This document shows, piece after piece, positions 8,679 to 18,051 of a stretch of 64,000 bases of DNA. Source of the stretch: Haloechinothrix aidingensis (GTDB taxonomy: Bacteria > Actinomycetota > Actinomycetes > Mycobacteriales > Pseudonocardiaceae). The stretch lies in contig NZ_JACCKD010000001.1 of NCBI RefSeq assembly GCF_013450155.1, positions 372,001 through 436,000 on the forward strand, written 5' to 3'. Numbering within the stretch: position 1 is the first letter of the stretch; each line of letters starts with the position of its first letter. The position numbers were made by a program, and so were the translations under genes. A model generated the notes under the pieces. The model did not search any database and was not told where the DNA came from. It saw nothing but the letters and a program-made list of their open reading frames with translations.

Positions 8679-9497
8679 ATGCAGGTCGCAATGATCACCG
8701 GAGCTGCAAACGGTATAGGTGCAGCAACTGCGCGAATTATGGTGCAGCGCGGCATGAAGGTTGTCTTGGTTGATGTGGATGACGAGACGGGACGAAACCT
8801 CGAAAGCGAACTTGGTCCATCTGCAGAGTTCCACCGACTCGATGTTTCGGATCCGGTCGGTTGGGTTCATCTCAAGGATCACGTGTTGGAGACACACGGG
8901 CGGATCGACATCTTGGTTTTGAACGCTGGAACGATGTCACGGCCTCGCGGCGCCAGGGTCGACGACGATACATTCGGTTGGTTGAATCAGGGTGCGTACG
9001 AGCGCGTACTCGCCGTAAATCAACACGGCGTAGTCAACGGAACAATGACGTTCCTACCAGTATTCCTACAGCAGGAATCGGGACGCGTCCTGGTCATTTC
9101 CTCCGTCGACGCACTCATACCGTATCCACAAGATCCGTTCTATGCGATGGCTAAGGCGTCGCAGTTGAGCTTCGTTCGAAGCATGGGTGAATTGCTGAAG
9201 GAGTTCGGTGTTTCGGTGAACGCCCTGTGCCCGTTCTCGGTATTGACGGATCTCACGCCCGAAAATTTTCGTGATCTCCCCGAGCGCAGTATAAGCCCCG
9301 AAGTGTTCGCAGAGGCTGTGACATATGTTTTGAAATCGGAAACGACTGGAGAGGTCTGGTTGAAGTATCACGATACGCCTGAGCCATGCGTTCACGAGTT
9401 CAGCGAAGTACAAGGGATTGAGAAGTTGTACTCACCTGCACCGGAACTGGTGAATGGAGAGGCAAGAGCGAGGCCGGGTTCGAAGGAAATGGAGTAG
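8679..9497 (+). CDS. Short-chain dehydrogenase/reductase (SDR)
   Basis: A 272-residue classical SDR. The Rossmann motif is MITGAANGIGAATA (TGxxxGxG), the LNAG motif follows, and the catalytic Ser is in VISSVDA with YAMAK as YxxxK. An acidic residue after the second strand (VDVDDE) suggests NAD(H) preference. ATG 8679 is chosen over GTG 8661 because AGGAG lies 7 nt upstream of it. The C-terminal 45 residues are unlike typical SDRs and may shape the active site. It is sandwiched between the transporter and the flavin oxidase and shares their low GC and codon use. It probably oxidises an alcohol released in the same pathway. Confidence 0.82.
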   Translation: MQVAMITGAANGIGAATARIMVQRGMKVVLVDVDDETGRNLESELGPSAEFHRLDVSDPVGWVHLKDHVLETHGRIDILVLNAGTMSRPRGARVDDDTFGWLNQGAYERVLAVNQHGVVNGTMTFLPVFLQQESGRVLVISSVDALIPYPQDPFYAMAKASQLSFVRSMGELLKEFGVSVNALCPFSVLTDLTPENFRDLPERSISPEVFAEAVTYVLKSETTGEVWLKYHDTPEPCVHEFSEVQGIEKLYSPAPELVNGEARARPGSKEME

Positions 9498-9502
9498 CAT
9501 AA

Positions 9503-11026
9503 GTGTCGGAAGACGCAATTCGGAGATTCTTGCGCGAAGCAGCCGAGGAAATTGGGGAACAATGGGTTGAAACGGCCTCGGATACCGTGGAGATGTATGC
9601 CGCAAGTGAATTGCCGAGTGGGAATATATGTCCGGCAGGGATAGTGTTTCCGGGCGATGCCGATGAAGTCAGTAGCATAGTTCGACTGGCATCAAGGTGC
9701 CAGGTTCCGATTCATCCGATTAGCACGGGTAAAAATTTGGGTCTGGGAGCTGCTGTAGCACCGCGGCCGGGCGTGATTCTCCTGGATTTGGGCCGGCGGA
9801 TGAATCGGATTCTCGAGTTCGATCCGGTTCTCAGGTACGTGGTCGTCGAGCCAGGGGTCACGTACGAAGCGTTACATGAATTTCTCGTAGATCAGGGCGA
9901 CACGCTGATGTGTGACACGACCAGTGGTCCGCCGAGTGGGAGTCCGTTGGGAAATACCCTTGACAAGGGGGGCGGGTATACACCTGGTGCAGATCACTTC
10001 GGGAACTGCTGCGGAATCGAGGCCGTGCTGGGTGATGGGCGTATCCTGCGGACCGGGGACGGGGCGGTAAGTGGATCGAAGACATGGCACTTGTCGAGGT
10101 ATGGCCTGGGACCGGTTATGGACGGACTGTTCCTGCAATCGAACTTCGGTGTCGTGACGCGGATGGGTATCTGGCTCATGCGACGCCCGGACATCATCGA
10201 ATCATTCTTTTTTATGTATCCGAACGATGACGATATTGGGGATATAACTGATATTGGTCGAGAATTGCGACTGGATGGAGTGGTTCCAACCGCCATCAAG
10301 GCGACGAGTGACTTGTACGCACTCTCGTCGCAGATCCCGTATCCGGCCGGTGTCAGTACCGGGCCGATTCCCCAAGAGGTGAGGCGCGAACTTCACCGCG
10401 AACACGATCTTGGTGCTTGGGTGGTTAGTGGTGCGATTTACGGCTCTAATACGAATCATGTACGAAGTACGCTACAGCATGTAAAGAACAGATTGCAGAT
10501 CAGAAGCGATGTCAAGTATGTGCCGCACGGGGAAGCGGCGGAACGACCTGAACTCAAAATACATATCGATACATATAGTGGTCGACCTACCGGTGAAGAA
10601 GTAGCGATGACGAATTGGCGGGGAGGAGGTATTGTATCGTTGACGCCCGCAACTCCTATGATTGGAGATGTCGCAAAGAGTCACGCGCGTATGTCGCGAG
10701 CGATATTGACGGAACACGGTATCGACACGTGCATCGACTACATATTCGCGGGTCGCGTCGCTCGTGGGCTGCATAGTATTCTCTTCGATCCGACAAATGG
10801 TGCGGAATGCGAACGCGTGGCGTCGGCGGCGCAGCAATTGCGGGCGGCCTACCGAGATGTTGGCTATCCGGTTGGACGAGTTCCCGTGGACGGCCAGGAG
10901 GATGAAATGTCGCATCGAGATCGCGTGTTCCGCGATGTGGCGAGCAATGTCAAGGCTGTGTTTGATCCGGGCGGCGTATTGTCACCCGGCAGATATGGAA
11001 TTGACGTACCTACGTCAATGGATTGA
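9503..11026 (+). CDS. Vanillyl-alcohol oxidase/4-cresol dehydrogenase-type flavoprotein
   Basis: A 507-residue FAD-dependent oxidoreductase of the VAO/PCMH family. The FAD domain has HPISTGKNLGLG and NTLDKGGGYTPGADHFGN with GIEAVLGDGRILRTG. The segment FLQSNFGVVTRMGIWLM is very close to that of vanillyl-alcohol oxidase and the 4-cresol dehydrogenase flavin subunit, and the cap domain follows. His424 in ARGLHSILF sits where VAO has its covalent-flavin His422 (and PCMH a Tyr), so covalent FAD is likely. The expected substrates are para-alkyl phenols or phenolic alcohols; the real one is unknown. GTG 9503 lies 5 bp after the SDR stop. No cytochrome subunit is adjacent, which favours an oxidase. 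Confidence 0.85.
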   Translation: MSEDAIRRFLREAAEEIGEQWVETASDTVEMYAASELPSGNICPAGIVFPGDADEVSSIVRLASRCQVPIHPISTGKNLGLGAAVAPRPGVILLDLGRRMNRILEFDPVLRYVVVEPGVTYEALHEFLVDQGDTLMCDTTSGPPSGSPLGNTLDKGGGYTPGADHFGNCCGIEAVLGDGRILRTGDGAVSGSKTWHLSRYGLGPVMDGLFLQSNFGVVTRMGIWLMRRPDIIESFFFMYPNDDDIGDITDIGRELRLDGVVPTAIKATSDLYALSSQIPYPAGVSTGPIPQEVRRELHREHDLGAWVVSGAIYGSNTNHVRSTLQHVKNRLQIRSDVKYVPHGEAAERPELKIHIDTYSGRPTGEEVAMTNWRGGGIVSLTPATPMIGDVAKSHARMSRAILTEHGIDTCIDYIFAGRVARGLHSILFDPTNGAECERVASAAQQLRAAYRDVGYPVGRVPVDGQEDEMSHRDRVFRDVASNVKAVFDPGGVLSPGRYGIDVPTSMD

Positions 11027-11074
11027 CCAGCACATTAGATTCGCGGAAGTCGGCGGGTGGATTGTACCGTATCG

Positions 11075-11087
11075 GTGTGAACGGTTT
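11075..11087 (-). repeat. Right copy of the 13-bp inverted repeat
   Basis: GTGTGAACGGTTT, the reverse complement of the copy at 6216-6228. It lies 48 bp after the oxidase stop, at the point where GC content rises again. See the left copy. Confidence 0.35.
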
Positions 11088-11164
11088 GAAGTGATGGGAA
11101 ACCGTCCGGCTGATGGTGCGGACGCATCGTCTCGTGTGCGCGTGTGGTGGGGTGAGAGCCCGGA

Positions 11165-11455
11165 CAGGGACAGTAGGTGGCTGCGGACCTCCACCCTTTG
11201 GGCGTCCCTCCCGGCGACGTGTGCCTGGCCTCGCGCGATCTCCAGGTCGAGGTGCGCGGCAGCCCGGGAATAGGTCCCCCTCGAGGTCTCGGTCTCGGTG
11301 AACGGACGTTCCACGACAGTTGAGGGAGGGGCGACGCCGAGCGATCCGAGCAGGAAGGCGGCGACTGCGAGCGCCGAGCCTGCGGTGAACCAGGCCGCAC
11401 GCCACCTGCGGCGCGCGGTCGTGGAGGTATGTGCGGTAGCTGCGGAGTCGTTCAT
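11165..11455 (-). pseudogene. Membrane-anchored DUF4097-like protein, truncated at the island edge
   Basis: From ATG 11455 the frame encodes a short basic leader, one membrane helix (WFTAGSALAVAAFLLGSLG) and the beginning of an extracellular beta-rich segment (HLDLEIARGQAHVAGRDA) resembling the opening of DUF4097-type adhesin-like domains. After about residue 97 similarity is lost and the frame runs into island sequence with unrelated composition. A normal protein of this kind would be 200-300 residues. The most economical reading is that arrival of the island removed the 3' part. The family call is tentative. Confidence 0.5.
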
Positions 11456-11555
11456 GCTTCGGCGTCTCTGATTCGGAGGAATCGCAGCACGGCGGGCACC
11501 CGGCAGTTGCAGTTGTCGGCCGGGGTCGTCGGATGACGCGTACCGGGGGTCATTC

Positions 11556-11807
11556 GTGAAGGACACGTCCGCTCCGGTGCTCCTGGTTGCTCACCGGCAC
11601 GACCCCGTGACCCCGATGAGCGGGGCGCAGATGCTCAACACGTTGCTGGAAGACTCCCGCATGCTGACGCTGGACGGCTGGGGTCATGGCGCGCTGGGGG
11701 GAGAGCGCGTGCGTGGCCACGCACGTGGAGGGCTATCTGGTGTCCGGGGCCGTCCCACCGGCGGTCAGACGTGCACGCAGGACGAAGCTCCGTTCTCTCC
11801 ATCGTGA
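11556..11807 (+). pseudogene. Remnant of an alpha/beta hydrolase C-terminal (TAP-like) domain
   Basis: The first frame gives APVLLVAHRHDPVTPMSGA and then LTLDGWGHGAL, the acid and His part of an alpha/beta hydrolase with a TAP-like C-terminus. The family continuation GESACVATHVEGYLVSGAVPP is found in another frame from about 11690, and the usual end TCTQDEAPFSP is back in the first frame. Two compensating small indels have therefore disrupted it. The N-terminal two thirds, including the nucleophilic Ser, are absent. It is a clear degraded gene lying between the island and the TetR genes. Confidence 0.75.
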
Positions 11808-11870
11808 CGGGACGATCCGCAGCACCGACGCCCTCTCGTACCCTGCCGTCCGGTTATCGGTAGGCCGGCG

Positions 11871-12539
11871 TTACGACTCGGCGTTCGCAGTGTTGATGCG
11901 CTCGAGTGAGTTGGTGGCGTCTTCGGGGGCGTCGCCGAGCCCGACGAGGTGGTTGATTCCCATAGGAATGAGCACCTGATTGAGCCCATCGAGTTGGTCG
12001 AGGTGACCGGACAGCTCGAGGGCGACGTAGCCGTGCAGAACGCTCCAGAACTGCGCCGCGACACTGCCGGGGTCCTGGTCGCGCACCCGGCCGGCGCGTA
12101 TGGCACGGGCCGCAGCGTCGACAAGGTGGGTATAAGCGCGTTGGGAACTACTCCTGTCGCTTTCTGCGGGCGGAGCGTGTGCTTCCGGCCGGTACCCGCC
12201 CGGTGTCGACAGGCCGAACATCAGGTCATAAAGATGCGGGTTCTCCCAGGCGACCTGCCGGTAGGCCAGCCCGAGGCGACCGATGTCGGTGACGGGGTCA
12301 TCGGTGATCGCAACCTCGGAGAGACGGGCGTCGAGCCGCCGAAACCCCTCCTCACGCACGTCTGTCAGTAGCTGTGGCATGCCGCCGAAATAGTGGTAGA
12401 CCGCCATGGTGGACGCGCCCACCTCGCGAGCCAGCCGACGGGCCTGGATCACACCCGGGCCCTCTCCGGCCAGTAGCGAGACCGTGGCCGCCACCAGCTG
12501 GGACCGCATGTCCGCGCCCACATCGCCAGTCGTACCCAT
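11871..12539 (-). CDS. TetR-family repressor
   Basis: A 222-residue TetR regulator. The N-terminal helix-turn-helix (about residues 10-55) has the typical LAREVGASTMAVYHYFGGMPQLL. The C-terminal ligand-binding part, with AYRQVAWENPHLYDLMF, resembles the WHG-type C-terminal domain common in actinobacterial TetRs. ATG 12539 is used; a TTG three codons upstream is possible. A near-perfect palindrome begins at 12549, ten bases upstream, so autoregulation is likely and the transcript is probably almost leaderless. No obvious target gene is divergent within 200 bp, so the regulated function is not evident. Confidence 0.85.
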   Translation of the reverse strand: MGTTGDVGADMRSQLVAATVSLLAGEGPGVIQARRLAREVGASTMAVYHYFGGMPQLLTDVREEGFRRLDARLSEVAITDDPVTDIGRLGLAYRQVAWENPHLYDLMFGLSTPGGYRPEAHAPPAESDRSSSQRAYTHLVDAAARAIRAGRVRDQDPGSVAAQFWSVLHGYVALELSGHLDQLDGLNQVLIPMGINHLVGLGDAPEDATNSLERINTANAES

Positions 12540-12548
12540 GCCTGCCAA

Positions 12549-12573
12549 CGTACCATAACAAGGTTATAGTACG
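12549..12573. promoter_or_regulatory. Probable TetR operator
   Basis: CGTACCATAAC, three bases, then GTTATAGTACG: an 11-bp inverted repeat with one mismatch, AT-rich against the surroundings, just upstream of the minus-strand TetR gene. Its size and place fit a TetR dimer site controlling that gene. Confidence 0.65.
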
Positions 12574-12786
12574 TGCGGCAATAGTGCTATCCGTGCATGA
12601 TGCGTTCCTGGCCTGGACGCCGAAGGGTTCGAGTGACCCAGTCTCGTAACGGCCCTCGCGTGTTTACGGGTCTGTTTCGGTGAGTGTGTCGATGCTGATG
12701 TAACTGACTGACGCCGGTATCGAACTTGACACGACTGTCCAGGACTTGGAAGCTTCGTTGATCCAGGCGAGTACGGGAGACCAGGC

Positions 12787-13368
12787 ATGTCAACGGACAG
12801 GGCGAGTGCGCGCAAGCGAGGCCGGAGTAAGAACGACCCAGGCCGGCCCCGCCGGATCGTGCGCGCGGCCATCATGGTGATCGCCGAACACGGCGTCGAA
12901 GCGCTCACCCACCGCAAGGTGGCCGAAGCCGCTGACGTGCCGTTGGGCTCCACGACCTACTACTTCACAGGCCTCGACCAGCTCGTCGAGGCAGCCATGG
13001 ACGAGGTCGCGCACCATAGTGTGGCCCAGTTACGGGAATGGGAGCGGAACCTTCCTCCGGATGCTGCCCTGCCCACCGCGCTAGCGGATTTCGTCGTGAC
13101 CTCTGCGACCGAACAACGGGAATACACAATCGCGGAGCACAACCTCTACACCGTCTCGCTGCATCGCCCCAGTCTGCGCTCCGCCGCAGCCGAGTGGGAC
13201 GACGCGTTCGCCGCACCGTTCATCGCCCGCACCGATTCGTTGACCGGTCGCATGCTCGGCACTCTGACCTGTGGGCTGCAAATGCAAGTGGTTCTCCGGG
13301 AGGAGGAACCCGACCGCGACAAACTCGAAGCCTTCGTTCGCCGCGCCCTAGTGGGATCTGTCGCGTGA
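12787..13368 (+). CDS. TetR-family regulator
   Basis: A 193-residue TetR protein. The HTH is VAEAADVPLGSTTYYFTGLDQL, preceded by IVRAAIMVIAEHGVEALTHRKVA, which places it in the group with a GSTTYYF recognition helix (RutR/BetI-like actinobacterial relatives). ATG 12787 follows GGGAGACCAGGC. It is transcribed towards the leucyl-tRNA synthetase gene, and 369 bp separate them. It is divergent from, and unlike, the TetR at 11871-12539. Ligand unknown. Confidence 0.83.
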   Translation: MSTDRASARKRGRSKNDPGRPRRIVRAAIMVIAEHGVEALTHRKVAEAADVPLGSTTYYFTGLDQLVEAAMDEVAHHSVAQLREWERNLPPDAALPTALADFVVTSATEQREYTIAEHNLYTVSLHRPSLRSAAAEWDDAFAAPFIARTDSLTGRMLGTLTCGLQMQVVLREEEPDRDKLEAFVRRALVGSVA

Positions 13369-13737
13369 ACGATGTGAATGGTCGTGACACGCAAGCGTTC
13401 CTTTGTCGAACACCAGGGCGGCCTGTGCTCGTTCACGCTGTCGCCTCACTGCCGGATACCGGCCGTCACCGCATCGGCCCGCCGGTGGCTTACTCCGGGT
13501 GGCGCTGACCGAGGCTCCGGATTCCGTGCCCCGTTCCGCCGAGGAGCGCACGGGCGCCGGGGTTCGCACCGTGATCTGGAACGATCCCGAGATCCACGCC
13601 CCGGGGCCCGGGTAGATCTGGATCGCCTGTAGCGGGTGCACTTCGGGGAGTGGAACTTTCGGTCTAGACTCGGCGGCCTGTCGGGCAGGCTCGGCTTGAG
13701 TATCAGCCCGGTAGTCGGTGATGGGGGTGTGGATCCG
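13369..13737. other. Leader region before the leucyl-tRNA synthetase gene
   Basis: No gene is recognisable on either strand. The stretch contains GC-rich self-complementary sequence around 13595-13620 (CCCCGGGG next to CCCGGG) and a GGAGTGGAAC segment that only faintly recalls a T-box core. I see no firm riboswitch or terminator, but a structured leader here would be a sensible place to look for control of the synthetase. Confidence 0.35.
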
Positions 13738-16203
13738 GTGGGCGATGACAATGCCACGGTCGGAGCGGATGGTTTCGCTGCCATCGAGGCGAAATGGCGT
13801 GCGATCTGGGACGTGCTGAACCCGTACGCGGTCGCCGATGACGGTTCTCGCGAACGCAAGTACGTGCTCGATATGTTTCCGTACCCCTCTGGGGACCTGC
13901 ACATGGGGCATGCCGAGGCGTTCGCCCTCGGTGACGCGGTGGCCCGCTACTGGATGCAGCGTGGCTATGACGTGCTGCACCCGGTGGGCTGGGATTCCTT
14001 CGGCCTGCCCGCCGAGAACGCAGCGATCACCCGCCAGGCGCACCCCGCCGACTGGACCTACGCCAACATCGAGACCCAGGCCGAGTCGTTTCGCCGGTAC
14101 GCCGTGTCCTTCGACTGGTCGGCACGGCTGCACACGTCCGATCCCGAGTACTACCGCTGGACCCAGTGGCTGTTCCTGCGGATGCGGGAGCGGGGGCTGG
14201 TGTACCGCCAGGAGTCCGCGGTGAACTGGTGCCCGGTCGACCAGACGGTGCTTGCGAACGAGCAGGTCGTCGGCGGTGCCTGTGAGCGCTGCGGCGCCGC
14301 CGTCACCGAGCGGGAGCTGACACAGTGGTTCCTGCGGATCACCGAGTACGCCGACCGGTTGCTGGACGACATGGCGCAGCTCCGCGGCCGCTGGCCCGAG
14401 CGGGTGCTGACCATGCAGACCAACTGGATCGGACGCTCCGAGGGCGGGTATGTCGACTTCGCCCTGGAGGGTGGTAGCGAGACGATCCGAGTGTTCACCA
14501 CCCGCCCCGACACGCTCTACGGCGCGACCTTCCTGGTGGTGGCGCCCGAGGCGGAGCTCGCGAACAAGCTGTGCGCGCCCGAGCGCCGGGCCGAGTTCGA
14601 CGCGTACGTCGCGCGGGTGCGAGCGGGATCCGACGCCGAACGACACCCCGCGTCCACCTCGAGGACTGGTGTCGACCTCGGTGTGCGAGCGGTGCATCCG
14701 CTCACCGGGGAACTCGTTCCGGTCTGGACGAGCGACTACGTGCTCGCCGGGTACGGCAGTAGCGCGATCATGGCTGTGCCCGCGCACGACCAGCGTGACC
14801 TCGACTTCGCGCGGGAGTTCGGCCTACCGGTGCGTACCGTCGTGCAGCCGGACGACGGCGTCGATCCCGCCAGCTCCGGTATCGCCTACACCGGGGACGG
14901 TCCGCACGTCGAATCCGGCCCCGCCGACGGGATGGACATCGGTGACGCCTCGGCGAGTGTGCTGCGCGAACTGGCCGAGCTGGAGGCCGGTGAACCGGGC
15001 GTGCAGTACCGGCTCCGCGACTGGCTCGTGTCCCGGCAACGATTCTGGGGCTGCCCCATACCCGTGGTGCACTGTCCCTCGTGCGGCGAGGTCCCGGTAC
15101 CCGACGAGGAGTTACCGGTTCGGCTGCCCGAGCTGCGTGGCGCCGAGCTGGCCCCTCGGGGGAAACCCCCGCTCGCCGCGGCGGAGGACTGGGTGAACGC
15201 CGCGTGCCCACGCTGCGGCGGGGATGCCCGGCGTGACACGGACACAATGGATACTTTCGTCGACTCGTCCTGGTACTTCCTTCGCTACTGCTCGCCCGGC
15301 TACGCGGAGGGGCCGTTCGACCCGGAGGCGGTACGGCGCTGGATGCCGGTGGCGCAGTATGTCGGCGGTGTGGAGCACGCGATTCTCCATCTGCTTTACG
15401 CGCGCTTCTTCACCAAGGTCCTGCGGGACATGGGGCTGGTCGACTTCGACGAGCCGTTCCAAGCATTGCTCAACCAGGGGCAGGTCATCCTGAACGGTGC
15501 CGCCATGTCGAAATCGCATGGCAATCTGGTCGATCTGGGCGAGCAGCTCGCCACCTACGGGGTGGACGCCGTGCGGCTGACCATGATCTTCGCGGGGCCG
15601 CCCGAGGACGATATCGACTGGGCCGACGTCTCGCCGGCCGGCGCGAGCCGTTTCCTGGCCAGAACCTTACGACTGGCCGATGACGTGGCATGCCCACCGG
15701 GGACGGATGCCGAGGGTGGCGATCGGCAGCTGCGGTCCCTCACGCACCGCACGGTGGCCCAGGCGGCGGAACTGGCTGAAGCACACCGTTTCAACGTGCT
15801 GGTTGCGCGGTTGATGGAACTGGTCAACGCGGCACGCAAGCGGATAGACGCGGGATCCGAGGCTGATCCGGCGGTACGGGAAGCAGTCGAAGCGGTCGCG
15901 GTGATGCTGTCGCTGTTCACCCCCTACACCGCCGAGGAGATGTGGGAGGGGCTCGGGCACGAGCCCAGTGTCGCCCGCGCCGGATGGCCCACAGTGGACG
16001 AGCAGTTGGTAGCCCGGGAAACCACCGTGTGCATCGTCCAGATCAATGGCAAGCTCCGCGGCAGGCTGGAGGTTCCGGTGGATACCGCCGAGGCGGAGCT
16101 GGTGAGCCGGGCGAGCGAGCAGGTCGCCGCCGCGCTCGGCGATCGCGAGGTGGTCCGCACCGTGGCCAAACCGCCGCGGCTGGTCAACTTCGTTGTCGGC
16201 TAA
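13738..16203 (+). CDS. leuS: Leucyl-tRNA synthetase, short form
   Basis: A class I synthetase of about 821 residues. The HIGH motif is DLHMGH (about residue 55) followed by [14 protein letters not shown]. The CP1 editing domain is present with TTRPDTLYG (about 255) and [19 protein letters not shown] appears as AAMSKSHGN (about 590), and the anticodon-binding and C-terminal domains follow. GTG 13738 is preferred because GGGGG lies 10 nt upstream; GTG 13729 or 13636 are alternatives. Many actinobacterial LeuRS enzymes are about 950 residues with a different N-terminus, and none of the usual housekeeping neighbours is here. It could therefore be a second, acquired copy, for instance one that tolerates a LeuRS inhibitor (inference). 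Confidence 0.93.
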   Translation: MGDDNATVGADGFAAIEAKWRAIWDVLNPYAVADDGSRERKYVLDMFPYPSGDLHMGHAEAFALGDAVARYWMQRGYDVLHPVGWDSFGLPAENAAITRQAHPADWTYANIETQAESFRRYAVSFDWSARLHTSDPEYYRWTQWLFLRMRERGLVYRQESAVNWCPVDQTVLANEQVVGGACERCGAAVTERELTQWFLRITEYADRLLDDMAQLRGRWPERVLTMQTNWIGRSEGGYVDFALEGGSETIRVFTTRPDTLYGATFLVVAPEAELANKLCAPERRAEFDAYVARVRAGSDAERHPASTSRTGVDLGVRAVHPLTGELVPVWTSDYVLAGYGSSAIMAVPAHDQRDLDFAREFGLPVRTVVQPDDGVDPASSGIAYTGDGPHVESGPADGMDIGDASASVLRELAELEAGEPGVQYRLRDWLVSRQRFWGCPIPVVHCPSCGEVPVPDEELPVRLPELRGAELAPRGKPPLAAAEDWVNAACPRCGGDARRDTDTMDTFVDSSWYFLRYCSPGYAEGPFDPEAVRRWMPVAQYVGGVEHAILHLLYARFFTKVLRDMGLVDFDEPFQALLNQGQVILNGAAMSKSHGNLVDLGEQLATYGVDAVRLTMIFAGPPEDDIDWADVSPAGASRFLARTLRLADDVACPPGTDAEGGDRQLRSLTHRTVAQAAELAEAHRFNVLVARLMELVNAARKRIDAGSEADPAVREAVEAVAVMLSLFTPYTAEEMWEGLGHEPSVARAGWPTVDEQLVARETTVCIVQINGKLRGRLEVPVDTAEAELVSRASEQVAAALGDREVVRTVAKPPRLVNFVVG

Positions 16204-16442
16204 CGTGAGCTTCTCACCGGGCCGCTCACCTGGGATGTCGCAGCTCCGGCCCACGATCCGTTCGGACGGACAGCAGGTGTACTCCGGCGGGGACTCGTGC
16301 GCGGGCTCCGTATGCAACGGCGCCGAGCTGTGCGCGATCGTCCAATGGGGCTACGCCCCGATGAGTTCGCAAGCTCAGCGAGGTCTACCTGAGCGAGACG
16401 GAGTACGAATGCGCCGACCCATACCTACGAGGAGGTGCCCGG

Positions 16443-16775
16443 ATGGCGAAGTTCATCACGATCGGCTACGGCGATCGCGCAGGCTACGACCGGACCGATT
16501 CGGCCGTGCGCGAGGCAGCGCATGCACACGACGAGCGATTGCGAGCCGACGGTGCGTTGATGGGGGTCGCCGGCTCTCCGGTGCAGGTGCGCAACCACGA
16601 CGGCGAAGGTGTGCGGGCGACACACGGTCCGTTCATGCAGTCGGACCTTCCGGTCGCGGGGTTCGCGGTGATCGAGGCGGCCGATATCGAGGAGGCCACA
16701 CGGTTGGTCTCCGAAACACCGTGCGCGGTGGCGCACGGTGTGGTTGAGGTCTGGCCGCTCGACTCGACGCCGTGA
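16443..16775 (+). CDS. YciI-related (YCII/DGPF domain) protein
   Basis: A 110-residue single-domain protein of the YCII-related superfamily. It has a dimeric ferredoxin-like fold pattern, with AHDERLRADGALMGVAGSPV and THGPFMQSDLPVAGFAVIEA where the family has its conserved His/Asp and DGPF-like turn. ATG 16443 follows a strong ribosome site (GAGGAGG). Family members range from small dehalogenase-like enzymes to sigma-factor-linked proteins of unknown function; there is no informative neighbour. Confidence 0.8.
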   Translation: MAKFITIGYGDRAGYDRTDSAVREAAHAHDERLRADGALMGVAGSPVQVRNHDGEGVRATHGPFMQSDLPVAGFAVIEAADIEEATRLVSETPCAVAHGVVEVWPLDSTP

Positions 16776-16911
16776 GAACGTCGCGCCCGCCGGCCTGCCG
16801 CGGCCGTGGCGGTGTGCGACGGCCGTACCCGGGTCAGGGACCTGGGAGTTCGTTGTCGGCGGCACCGGCCACCGGGTGCGGCGGCAGGCTGCGGCGGGCG
16901 TGCGAGGTGGT

Positions 16912-18051
16912 TCACGACGTGCGCGAGGCCGTCGGACCTTCGCGGTCTCCGTGTGTGACCGGGGCTTGATGTGTTGCCCGGCCCGGTCGCGCGCCGGTGG
17001 ACGCGTGGATCGGCCCGGGACGTCGGCGGGACGTGGTGTGCACGACGAAGCCGGTGAGCAGGCGGGCGACGGCAAGCGCGGCGAGGCCGATGGCCACGCC
17101 CGCGATGCCATCGACGACGTAGTGCCAGCCCAGGTAGATCGTGGAGGCGCTCGAGGCCACCAGGAGCGCCCACAGGGCGATCCGCACGTTCCGCGCCAGC
17201 CCGAGCAGGTGCGCGGCCACCGCGACCGTGAAGAGTATGGAGATATGCAGCGAGGGGAAGGCCGCGATCGCCTGAGCCGCGCCGTCGACCTGCGGGTTGT
17301 GCAGGAACGTGATGCGCTCGTCGAGGAGGGCGTTTTGCAGGTCCGACGCGTGGGAGCCGGGCAGGTGGGCGAAGGCGACCGGTGTCGCATAGACGGGGCC
17401 CAGCGCGGGAAGCAGGACATAGCCGGCAGCGCCCAGCGGCCAGTTGATCGACAGCGCCGTCGTGAAGAACAGCCCACCTCGCAGGTTTCGTGAGAACACC
17501 AGCGCACACGCCAGCGAGAGCGGTACGAAGACGAGGAAGAACAGGTACACGAGCGACAGGAAATGCGACTGGGGCCCGGTCCCCAGTAACGAGTGCAGCA
17601 GCGTGAAGGGATCGTGGCCTGCGAACAGGACGCGGTCGAGTTCCGCGAGCTCGTCGTCGAACAGGTCACCCGGCCGTAGCAGGGGGACCACGCTCTTGAT
17701 GTTGCGATACCCCAGGTACGTCACGTAGAAGCTGACCAGGGCGACCCCCACAACCACGCTGCGGTTCCAGCTCCAGCGTTGGCGCAGCACCGCGCGCATC
17801 GCTGCGCGGGTCGGCCTTCTCGTCGCCGACCGGAGAGACGCGCGGACCACGACATCGAGCGCCACGAGCCCGAGCACCAGCCCCACGACGAACACCAGGC
17901 GCCGGCTGGCGACTCCGTCGGGATCGCGCAGCGGCACGTCCGCCACCTGCGTCGCCACCAGCGCCGCCGCCAGCGTGAGCAGCGCCACCAGCGGGCCTGC
18001 CGTCACGCTGCGCCGTCCGATGGCACCGTCCCTGGTATGCCTGCCGGGCAT
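16912..18051 (-). CDS. PAP2/AUR1-type membrane phosphatase or phosphotransferase
   Basis: A roughly 379-residue polytopic membrane protein. The catalytic histidines are in FPSLHISILFTVAVAAHL (PSLHxS) and YLGWHYVVDGIAGVAIG (HxxxD), the pattern of the inositolphosphotransferase/PAP2 group. About seven helices are predicted before a basic, proline-rich C-terminal tail. It probably dephosphorylates or transfers a lipid-linked phosphate, or builds phosphoinositol lipids, at the membrane. The start is uncertain: the frame is open to 18171, but the first 40 residues look random, and ATG 18051 has a GGGGG site upstream. It converges with the YciI gene. Confidence 0.78.
   Translation of the reverse strand: MPGRHTRDGAIGRRSVTAGPLVALLTLAAALVATQVADVPLRDPDGVASRRLVFVVGLVLGLVALDVVVRASLRSATRRPTRAAMRAVLRQRWSWNRSVVVGVALVSFYVTYLGYRNIKSVVPLLRPGDLFDDELAELDRVLFAGHDPFTLLHSLLGTGPQSHFLSLVYLFFLVFVPLSLACALVFSRNLRGGLFFTTALSINWPLGAAGYVLLPALGPVYATPVAFAHLPGSHASDLQNALLDERITFLHNPQVDGAAQAIAAFPSLHISILFTVAVAAHLLGLARNVRIALWALLVASSASTIYLGWHYVVDGIAGVAIGLAALAVARLLTGFVVHTTSRRRPGPIHASTGARPGRATHQAPVTHGDREGPTASRTS

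Noticed and set aside
6216-11087. Treating the 13-bp inverted repeats as proven transposon ends.
   Set aside because: No transposase and no target-site duplication seen; kept only as a low-confidence repeat.
13541-13737. Possible T-box leader for the leucyl-tRNA synthetase gene (GGAGTGGAAC near 13658).
   Set aside because: The core differs from the T-box consensus, and I could not identify a specifier loop, an antiterminator stem or a terminator.
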